Shown: in pieces, positions 53,253 through 60,690 of the stretch
Layout: each line of letters opens with the position of its first letter
How positions within the stretch are numbered: the first letter of the stretch is position 1
Source: Streptomyces abikoensis
GTDB taxonomy: Bacteria; Actinomycetota; Actinomycetes; Streptomycetales; Streptomycetaceae
Reading direction: 5' to 3'
Assembly (NCBI RefSeq): GCF_014648775.1
Contig: NZ_BMRT01000002.1
Span: 372,001 to 436,000 of the forward strand
DNA: 64,000 nt
Notes under the pieces: model-generated
Seen by the model: only the letters and a program-made list of their open reading frames with translations
Told to the model about the DNA's origin: nothing
The model's database searches: none
Program-made: the position numbers and the translations under genes

Positions 53253-54752
53253 ATGCCACTCAACAGCGCCCGGTTCGCCGGGGTCGACAGGTTGGAACGG
53301 TGTCTGGCAGGAGAATTCGCGGCCCGTCTGACCCAGGGCACAACGGGGGACTTCGTCGCTCTTGTGCAGCAGGCACTGATGGATCTTGGCGAATCACTGC
53401 CGGCCTTCGGCGCGGACGGGGTGTACGGGCAGGAGACCGGCGCGGCTGTGCTGAGTTACAAGACCGCCCACGACCTGCGAAGCCCGGACGGGTCGATCGA
53501 CGGGGTCGTCGGGCCACTGACGATGGCCGCGCTCGACGAAGAGTGCACGGCACTCGACGAGACCTTCGGTGGGTGTCCGCCGGACTCGGACGGGCCGGTT
53601 GTCGATCTCGGCGGCGCCGACGAACAGCTCGTCAACGTGGTACTCGCCCACACAGCGGCCGCTGTCGCCGTGGGCGTCGACGGCGATGGCGCGACCCGCC
53701 TGGTGAACTCGGGGGCCGAGGTGCCCACGGACCTGGCGGCCGGCCTGGTCGGCGCGGCGGCCCGGATGCTCGGCGACGACGGTGCGGCGGCGTCCGTGGA
53801 TCTCGTCGATGCGCTCGGTGAGCTGGCGACCTTGTTTACCGATGCCGGGGAGGTGGAGACCGCCAAGGCGGTGACCGACGGGGCGCAATGGCCGCCGACG
53901 GTGGATCCGGGGCCCGCGCTGGCGGCGCTGATCGCGGAAGAGCTGGCGCAGCACATCATCGGCGGGGCAACGCTGGTACGCGACCACAGCAAGGACTCGG
54001 CCCTGATCGAGGCGGTTCAGCACGCCGGTCTGGGACGTATGACGCTCTCGCCGGCTCCTACCACGGCGCCGGACGGTTCGGTCCACATGCCGAACCCGCA
54101 CGGGAAGTTCACCATTTCGTCCACGGTCGCCGGGGTCGCATTCAAGTCCACGGAGGGCGGCGACAAGCGACTGCCGAGCTACCACCCGGTCGCGGCGGCG
54201 TTGACAGGGCTCGACATCCGGCACGTGGTCGGCCTGGTCCGCCTTGCGCTGCACCTGTCGTCGACGTGGGGTGTGACCGAGGTGCATCATTCCGGGATCA
54301 GCGGTGACGCGTCCCGGAACGACTGCCACGGCAACGGCAGAGCGATCGACTTCGTCGGCGTCGTGGGTTCCCGGCTCGGGACGCCGTTCCATCTGACGGT
54401 CTTCAACGACTGGAAGAACCACAGCGTGCCGGATCTGGACGACCCGGCCAAGCCCCGCCGTCCGGACTGGCCCCCGGTGTCACGCCCGCTGGTGTTCCGC
54501 CTGCTCAGTCTCCCCGGTGTGGACCCGCTCGCGCGCGACTTCTTCGCCGACCTCTACGCCTGGGTGGCCGGCGAGTACCAGGACAGGACCGAGGACGCGC
54601 TCCAGATCGCTCCTCCGTCGGCGATCGGCGAGGCCAGCAGGATCATGACACCCGACCATCCGACCTCCGCGCCCGGCACTCCGAACGGCCGGGAGGCCCA
54701 CCACTCCCACATGCACTGGCAGGTCGGGCCGACCGGAGCGCAGGTGCCGTGA
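53253..54752 (+). CDS. PG-binding-domain protein with M15-like peptidase domain
   Basis: 499 aa; ATG 53253 after GGAGGCGG. Residues about 10-97 form a PG-binding module (RLERCLAGEFAARLTQGTTG, VQQALMDLG, DGVYGQETGAAVLSYKT) of the same type as in the protein at 49484. The C-terminal domain (about 320-499) has the zinc-site pattern of D-Ala-D-Ala peptidases of family M15: H359-x6-D366 in CHGNGRAIDF and H488-W489 in HHSHMHW. No signal peptide is visible. It probably trims peptidoglycan peptides, or acts as a lysin-like effector. The middle region (about 110-300) is unassigned. Confidence 0.8.
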   Translation: MPLNSARFAGVDRLERCLAGEFAARLTQGTTGDFVALVQQALMDLGESLPAFGADGVYGQETGAAVLSYKTAHDLRSPDGSIDGVVGPLTMAALDEECTALDETFGGCPPDSDGPVVDLGGADEQLVNVVLAHTAAAVAVGVDGDGATRLVNSGAEVPTDLAAGLVGAAARMLGDDGAAASVDLVDALGELATLFTDAGEVETAKAVTDGAQWPPTVDPGPALAALIAEELAQHIIGGATLVRDHSKDSALIEAVQHAGLGRMTLSPAPTTAPDGSVHMPNPHGKFTISSTVAGVAFKSTEGGDKRLPSYHPVAAALTGLDIRHVVGLVRLALHLSSTWGVTEVHHSGISGDASRNDCHGNGRAIDFVGVVGSRLGTPFHLTVFNDWKNHSVPDLDDPAKPRRPDWPPVSRPLVFRLLSLPGVDPLARDFFADLYAWVAGEYQDRTEDALQIAPPSAIGEASRIMTPDHPTSAPGTPNGREAHHSHMHWQVGPTGAQVP

Positions 54753-55044
54753 AAGCGGCCTGACGCCGAGCTGCGCAACCGACATTGCCCACGCCTTGCC
54801 GTCGCCGCGATTGCCGGGCGGGACGGCTATGACGCCGCCCACCTCGACGCGAGAACGGCCGTATTCGGGACAGGATTTGGCCGCATACGTGCCCTGGACG
54901 TGGCGGAACCAGGGCTTTACAGGTAGGCGGAGCGGCCGCTGAATCGTCCTTGAAGGGCGGTTCAGGCCCACCGTGGGCCGCCACCGTGGGCCGCCACGTG
55001 CCACGCGGCAGGCGCCGCCCTCCTGGACTCGCCTGGAGGCCGCA

Positions 55045-55434
55045 ATGGACTGGCAGCGTCACCGTCGCCCCAACCGTCACAAGCGGCGCAGACGGCCTGC
55101 CGCGGTGGCCCTTGCCGCGGCGGCCGCCCTCGCCGCTTCCCTCGTGGGCGTCTGCTCGGCCCCGGCCACCGCGGCAGTCGTTCCCGCCTCGTCTCTGTGC
55201 CCCACCGGGAACCTCTGCCTCACGGGGGCCGGAATCGGCATTCCCGAGCCGCTGCCGATTCGCGAGTGCAAGGTGGAGGACTTCACCCCGTACTTCGAGG
55301 TGAGCGTGGTCGAGAACAACACCGACCGCTCCGCACGGATCGTGTACAGGGGCGGATCGCTCATCCTGATGCCCCGTACGGGCATCGACTCCCGACCGCC
55401 CCTGGAGATCACTTCCGCCGGAACGCTCTGCTAG
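55045..55434 (+). CDS. Small secreted protein of unknown function
   Basis: 129 aa from ATG 55045. A very basic N-region (RHRRPNRHKRRRR) and a hydrophobic core (AAAAALAASLVGVCSAPATA) form a signal peptide. The mature part is about 85 aa with cysteines in LCPTGNLCLTG, RECK and TLC-stop. CPTGNLC resembles the start of I36-type and related small secreted proteins. Downstream, AGGGCATGACGA occurs twice in tandem. No firm family. Confidence 0.6.
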   Translation: MDWQRHRRPNRHKRRRRPAAVALAAAAALAASLVGVCSAPATAAVVPASSLCPTGNLCLTGAGIGIPEPLPIRECKVEDFTPYFEVSVVENNTDRSARIVYRGGSLILMPRTGIDSRPPLEITSAGTLC

Positions 55435-55510
55435 GGCATGACGAATAGGGCATGACGAACCCGCCGGGCATCGCCCCTCGGTCTGCGCCGGCACGCATGG
55501 CTCCGGCCCT

Positions 55511-57685
55511 TCACGCGGTGGGCTGGAGAAGGAGCAGGGCGATGTCGTCGGTGCGTTGACCGGTGGGGCAGGCGTGCTGGACGAGGCTGTCGATGAGGTG
55601 GTGCAAGGGGAGATCGCTTGATCTCGCAAGGTGCTGCGCGAGGTCGTCGGTGGTCCGGCCGATGTCGGCGCCAGGCACTTCGACGAGTCCGTCGGTGTAG
55701 AGCGTGAGGATGGCGCCGGTCGGCAGGGGCAGGACGGTGAGCGGTTGAGGGACCTCGATGCCGATGCCCAAAGGAGGCTCGGGGTCGACGTCCACGACCT
55801 GTACATGGTGGTCCGAGTGATACAGCAACGGGGGCGGGTGTCCGGCGCTCGCGACGGTGACCTGCTGACGGGCGAGGTCGAGGTGGGCGTAGAGGCAGGT
55901 GATGAAACGGCCCGGGTCCAGGTCGGCGAGGTCGCGGTTGGTTCGCGTGAGCACCTTGTCGGGAGACGCGCCGGCGGTGGCGTGGGAGTGGATGGCCGTG
56001 CGGACCTGGCCCATGAGGGCGGCCGCTGTCACGTCGTGGCCCTGGACGTCACCGATGACGGCGGCGACGGTGGTGTCGGTGAGACGGATGAGGTCGTAAA
56101 AGTCGCCGCCGATGTCCATGCCGAAGCTGGCCGGCAGGTAACGGGCGGCAACGTTCAACCCGTTCACCGTGGGCAGGGCGCGGGGCAGGAGCCGCTGCTG
56201 GAGGGCATGGTTGAGGGTGTGTTTGGCATCGTAGAGGAGGGCACGGTCCAGGGCCTGTGCGATGAGGCTCGCGAGCGGGATGAGGGTGGCGCGTTCATCG
56301 GCGGTGAAGACGTGTGAATGGCTGTAGGCGAGGACGCAGCAGCCGACGGGTCGCCCGGAGGCGATCAGCGGCAGGAAGGCCCAGGCCTGCTTGTCGCTGA
56401 GCGGGCTTTCGGGGTGGCTGCGGGCCAGTTCGGAGCGGTCGGCGAAGAACGAAGGACTGCCGGTGGCCAGCGCCCGGCCGACGGGGGTCAGGTCGGCGTC
56501 CACCGGCAGCCCTTCCAGGCGTTCGATGACCTCCGGGTCGTAGCCGCGGTGTCCGATCGCTTTCAGTCGGCCGGCTTCGGCGGTGGACACGACCATGCTG
56601 TCGGCTCCGAAGGTGGGCATGATCAGCTCGGCGATCAGGTCGACGACGTCCTGGACGCTGACGGTCTCGGTCAGCGACGCCGCCAGGTGCATCAGCTGGT
56701 GGATCCGGCCTGCGGCAGCGGCGGAAACGACCGAGGCCGGGTCTGGCGTGTGCGCGTCGTGCGGCTGGGGGTGCTGTTCAGCCGCGCGGCCGGGGGTGAT
56801 GAGGATGCTGATGCCGCCGGCATCGGGATACAGGCGAAGGCTGAGCGACCGGTCCGGTGGGCGCACCACGCCGAGGGCTGCGGGCGCGCCGCCGAGCCAG
56901 GCGACACGGTACGTCTCCTTGCAGGAGGCATCCCCCAGCCAGGGAACCGTTTCCCACAGCAACGTGCCCAGCAGTTGCTCGGGAGTACGGCCCAGCAGTC
57001 CGGCGGCGGCGTTGTCGACGAAGGTGACGTGCCCTTCGCGGTCCAGGGCCAGGGCACCGGCGGGCAGCCGTTCGACCAGGTCAGCGGCCGCCAGCGCGGC
57101 CTGCCCCGGCCTCGCGGCGCCGGGGTGCACCGGGACGACGCGCGGCGTGTCCGGCAGGTCAGGAGGGTGGACGGCGGCGTCCAGGACACGGGCGACGTCA
57201 CGGGCGCCGGACAGGACCCGCGCGCGCTCACGCCGACCGAGCCGCGGCGACCGTCTGGCCGCCCACACCAGATTGAGTGCGCCCCAGCAGCGGTGCGCAC
57301 CCCGGATCGGGGTGGTCGCCACCGCCATCCTGTGGGGAAGAGTCGCCGCGCTGGGTGGGGACAGGCGTGCCATGTCCTCTTGAGAGCCCACCCACACCAA
57401 GCGGTCCTCGCGCACCGCTGTCGACGGCGGACCGCGACGGGCGACGGGCACCCGCCACCACGGTTCGGTGACCTCTTTGGGCGCACCGCACATCACCGCC
57501 AGGCTCAGCACCTGCTCCTGCTCGTCCAGCAGGTAGATGCCGCCGCATGCCGCTCCCGCGCGGTGCACAGCCCGGACCAGGGCCTCGTCCACAAGGCCCG
57601 CCGGGTCCAGCCGAGACGGCCTGGTCAAGCGCGCCACCGCTGCCGCGCGCCGTGGTGCATGCCCACGTACCGACGATATGACCAA
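55511..57685 (-). CDS. SpoIIE-type PP2C phosphatase with GAF-PAS-GAF sensor domains
   Basis: About 724 aa. The frame opens at TTG 57685 without a clear ribosome site, so the true start may lie further in. N-terminal GAF-like region (AGAACGGIYLLDEQEQVLSL), a PAS domain (ALALDREGHVTFVDNAAAGL), a second GAF (FGADSMVVSTAEAGRLKAIG) and a C-terminal SpoIIE/PP2C domain: DIGGDFYDLI, GDVQGHDVTAAALM, YTDGLVEVPG and TDDIALLLL give the metal-binding Asp set. Such proteins dephosphorylate anti-sigma-factor antagonists in response to small ligands. No anti-sigma factor or antagonist lies beside it. Confidence 0.9.
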   Translation of the reverse strand: MVISSVRGHAPRRAAAVARLTRPSRLDPAGLVDEALVRAVHRAGAACGGIYLLDEQEQVLSLAVMCGAPKEVTEPWWRVPVARRGPPSTAVREDRLVWVGSQEDMARLSPPSAATLPHRMAVATTPIRGAHRCWGALNLVWAARRSPRLGRRERARVLSGARDVARVLDAAVHPPDLPDTPRVVPVHPGAARPGQAALAAADLVERLPAGALALDREGHVTFVDNAAAGLLGRTPEQLLGTLLWETVPWLGDASCKETYRVAWLGGAPAALGVVRPPDRSLSLRLYPDAGGISILITPGRAAEQHPQPHDAHTPDPASVVSAAAAGRIHQLMHLAASLTETVSVQDVVDLIAELIMPTFGADSMVVSTAEAGRLKAIGHRGYDPEVIERLEGLPVDADLTPVGRALATGSPSFFADRSELARSHPESPLSDKQAWAFLPLIASGRPVGCCVLAYSHSHVFTADERATLIPLASLIAQALDRALLYDAKHTLNHALQQRLLPRALPTVNGLNVAARYLPASFGMDIGGDFYDLIRLTDTTVAAVIGDVQGHDVTAAALMGQVRTAIHSHATAGASPDKVLTRTNRDLADLDPGRFITCLYAHLDLARQQVTVASAGHPPPLLYHSDHHVQVVDVDPEPPLGIGIEVPQPLTVLPLPTGAILTLYTDGLVEVPGADIGRTTDDLAQHLARSSDLPLHHLIDSLVQHACPTGQRTDDIALLLLQPTA

Positions 57686-57950
57686 ACGGCTGTGGCGGCA
57701 TACCGGATCTTGCCGGGGCTGATCAGGCAGGCGCCCTCGCGCGAGAGGGTGCCGACCGGATGAGAGGTGCCGGTATCAAGCGGTCATGGCCAGTATGCAC
57801 TGATCCCGAAAACCCAATGGTTGTTATCCGTCACACGCGCGAGCATCATGTCCGGGCCGATTCTCGTGACGGCAAAGAAGCGACCGTGGCCAGCAAAAGT
57901 CCTTCATTTGTCCATCCCCCTTCCCGGTACCCGTCAAAGGGAGTTGTCCC

Positions 57951-59096
57951 ATGCCGTTCATCACGGTTCAGAACCAGCTCTACAACGCGCTGGTCGAAGG
58001 TCTGGGCCAGTCGAATCAAACCTTCCAGCTCCTCCAGCCGGCGGCGCCGATCACCTCGGACGGCGGGGACAGATTCCTCTGGTCCTTCCTCAACAACATC
58101 CCGCCGCTCTCGCTGGACCAGAACTACACGCAGAGCGGCGGAAATCAGCTCTTCTCCGACTACAAGGGCGTCCTGTCCGCACTGCGGCCGGCGACCAGGG
58201 TCGACATCAAGCAGGAGATCGGTCAGGAGAACTTCGAGAACTTCGTGAAATACCTGCAGTCGCTGAAGCCGATACCTCCGGCGAACCAGTTCCCCGACGT
58301 ATTCTTCAACTGGGCGATGGTGAACGCGCCCGACGTCGCGCAGCAGGGAGCGTCGGCGTACGCGGCCATCATCCTCGACCCGATCGGCGGCGCGCAGCAG
58401 GCTCTGATGCCCTACATGCAAAGACCGCCCGCGCCACCGGACTGGGTCCGGGGGTACGACGCCCTGGTGCAGGACCTCTCGCAAGCGCCTCGGCGGGCTT
58501 TCGAGATGCGCAGCGCCACCACGAGCTCGGACGTGAGCAGGACGTGGAGCTCGGGGCGGCGCTCCGTACTGTTCGGCCTGTGGAGAAGTAGCGAGAGCAC
58601 CGAGCGTCTGAGTGAGTACTTCTCGCAGAGCGAGCTCACCGTCACCGCCTCCTTCGGGCACGTGCTGAACTTCCAGACCAACGCGGGAGCCTGGTACGGC
58701 TCGTCCGCCCTCGGCACCGCCTACACCAAGAAGGGCGACCCGCCGTGGCGTAGCGGTAGCGCGATCACCTGGGACAACACGTTCGGCGCCTCGGGAAACA
58801 TCCAGCGGGTCGCGATCAATCTGATGGTGGCCGACACCATGGAAATCACCGTGACGGCCAAAACTTCGTTCAGCCAGCAGGACCAGCAGATCATCCGCGG
58901 AAACGCGGGCTTCGGGCTCTGGCCGTTCTACAACGGCCGCGGAGAGTACGGAATGACAACGAACACACAGTTCAGCGGTTCAGGCGGGACCACGATCACC
59001 ACCGCGTCCGCTCCGGGCGTTCCGGTGGTGATCGGGGTCAACGTCCTGCCGATCAGCCGTTTCCTCGGCTACACACCGGCAGCGCGCGAGCAGTAG
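57951..59096 (+). CDS. Unknown protein, first of a tandem paralogue pair
   Basis: 381 aa; ATG 57951 (MPFITVQNQLYNALVEGLGQ) follows AAAGGGAG. No signal peptide. A helical N-terminal half (FPDVFFNWAMVNAPDVAQQG) leads to a Ser/Thr-rich beta half (TTSSDVSRTWSSG, then YGSSALGTAYTKKGDPPW, QQDQQIIRGNAGFGLWPFY and VIGVNVLPISRFLG). The same landmarks recur in order in the protein at 59210, so they are paralogues from a tandem duplication. The pattern suggests a soluble two-domain protein, possibly beta-sandwich at the C-terminus; a pore-former or binding protein is only a guess. Confidence 0.78.
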   Translation: MPFITVQNQLYNALVEGLGQSNQTFQLLQPAAPITSDGGDRFLWSFLNNIPPLSLDQNYTQSGGNQLFSDYKGVLSALRPATRVDIKQEIGQENFENFVKYLQSLKPIPPANQFPDVFFNWAMVNAPDVAQQGASAYAAIILDPIGGAQQALMPYMQRPPAPPDWVRGYDALVQDLSQAPRRAFEMRSATTSSDVSRTWSSGRRSVLFGLWRSSESTERLSEYFSQSELTVTASFGHVLNFQTNAGAWYGSSALGTAYTKKGDPPWRSGSAITWDNTFGASGNIQRVAINLMVADTMEITVTAKTSFSQQDQQIIRGNAGFGLWPFYNGRGEYGMTTNTQFSGSGGTTITTASAPGVPVVIGVNVLPISRFLGYTPAAREQ

Positions 59097-59209
59097 CGCC
59101 CTGGTCGGCGGCGACGCCGATGGCCGGGCAGCCCGGTGAGCCGGCGGCCGCCCGCCGGCTCACCGGCAGTTCGGAAACGCCCAGGGAAAAACGACGGAAG
59201 GCCGGCGCC

Positions 59210-60379
59210 ATGCCAACCGTGCAGCCTCCGCCCAACCCGATGGCCGAGCTCCAGAACCGCTGGTACAACGCCGTATTGAAGAACTTGCCCGCTTCTCCCT
59301 CGACCGCCCAGCTCATCCAGCCCGCTCCCCTGGTGGAACTGTCCGACATCAAGCTGTGGGCCCGGGAGAACGTCGTTCCGCCCGCGTCTCTCACGTTCGA
59401 CCGTCAACTGGCCGAGAGCACGTCCTTCTTCGACGAGTACACCACCGTGATTCAGGAACTGTCCGTCCCGGAGAGCACCCTCGTGGCGGCGATCGGCTCG
59501 GGCGTCCATCAGGAATGGCTCGCCTACGTCAGAGGACTGACGCCCCAGCCGGGCGAGGACAGGCTGCCCGATGTCTTCTACGCCTGGGCCATGACACACC
59601 ACCCTGATATCGCCAACGAGGGCGCGTCCGTGCTGCGGGACATCGTACGCCTGAGAGCACTGCAGAGGTTTCTCCGCTCGTATCAGGGGCCGCCCCCCAA
59701 ACCGGCCGAATACCTGGGCGGTATCAGGGAGTTGCTGAGCCTGCTCAGGAACTCCTCATCCGCGACGATTTCTTTTGACAGTACGACAACGAGCGGTGAT
59801 GTTTCCGGCACCTGGACCAGAGGGGTCAACAAGGACTTCTCGGGCCTGTGGTCCGGCGCCGATCAGTTCGACACAACGACCACCGGATTCGCCCGGAGTG
59901 TGGTGACGGTCAAGGCCGAACTGGGTGCGTATGCGCTCTGGGCGGTCAATCCTGACCCCTGTTGGTACGATTCGAGTCAACTTCACGTGGCCTACACCAA
60001 GCAGACGATTCCCCCCTGGGCCTCGAATCCCCGCCTTTACTGGGACATGGCGTTCGGCGAGAAGTCCGGGAGGCTCCAGCGGGCGATCGCCTCACTGATC
60101 GTGGTGGAAAGGCTCAGGAGTGTGGTCACCTCGGATGCCGTCTTCTCCCCCGAGGACCAGCAGGTCATCAAGGCGAAAGCGGCTGCGGGCCTGTGGCCGT
60201 TCTTCGTTCCGACCGGCGACGGCGTCACCAACAATGCCGAGTTCGACGGTGGAAAGCTGAGGCTCGAAACCACCACCCCAATGGACCGACCGCTGGTCAT
60301 CGGAGCCCATGTACTCCCCATCGCCAGATATCTCGGCGCTTCGCGTATCGCTCCTCGAGCAGGAACCGACCGCTACTGA
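59210..60379 (+). CDS. Unknown protein, second of the tandem paralogue pair
   Basis: 389 aa; ATG 59210 preceded by GGAAGG. Landmarks shared with the previous gene: NRWYNAVLKNLPASPSTAQL, LPDVFYAWAMTHHPDIANEG, TTSGDVSGTWTRG, YDSSQLHVAYTKQTIPPW, PEDQQVIKAKAAAGLWPFF and VIGAHVLPIARYLG. Identity is low enough (about a third by eye) to imply an old duplication with divergent roles. The gap of 113 bp holds its own ribosome site. No signal peptide. Confidence 0.78.
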   Translation: MPTVQPPPNPMAELQNRWYNAVLKNLPASPSTAQLIQPAPLVELSDIKLWARENVVPPASLTFDRQLAESTSFFDEYTTVIQELSVPESTLVAAIGSGVHQEWLAYVRGLTPQPGEDRLPDVFYAWAMTHHPDIANEGASVLRDIVRLRALQRFLRSYQGPPPKPAEYLGGIRELLSLLRNSSSATISFDSTTTSGDVSGTWTRGVNKDFSGLWSGADQFDTTTTGFARSVVTVKAELGAYALWAVNPDPCWYDSSQLHVAYTKQTIPPWASNPRLYWDMAFGEKSGRLQRAIASLIVVERLRSVVTSDAVFSPEDQQVIKAKAAAGLWPFFVPTGDGVTNNAEFDGGKLRLETTTPMDRPLVIGAHVLPIARYLGASRIAPRAGTDRY

Positions 60380-60690
60380 AAATCCGTCGTCAGACGACCG
60401 TCCGTCGGTGCCGCCCGGCGAGCCGGCCTGTGCGGTCGTGCCGCAGACGCTGCACGGGCGGCAGGACGTCGACCCCGCACGGCAGGCCGGCCACCCTGGA
60501 CAATGCCGCTTCTGTGGTGACCTCGATGGTGTGAACAACCATGAGGCGCGAACGCTCAGGCGCCACAGCGCGCACACGCAAGCAAGGGGGCGGCAAAGAC
60601 CCACCGAAGTGAGCACATACCCGGCCCCTATCCTGCCGCAGGTCCGGCCAAGTCAGAAATCGGTCGGGTCGTCAGGGCGAGGGGTGTGCC
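60380..60690. other. Intergenic, no gene seen
   Basis: Contains the small palindrome GTCGTCAGACGAC just after the upstream stop (60388-60400). It should include the promoter of the phosphatase at 60691. Open frames here lack coding character. Confidence 0.4.
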
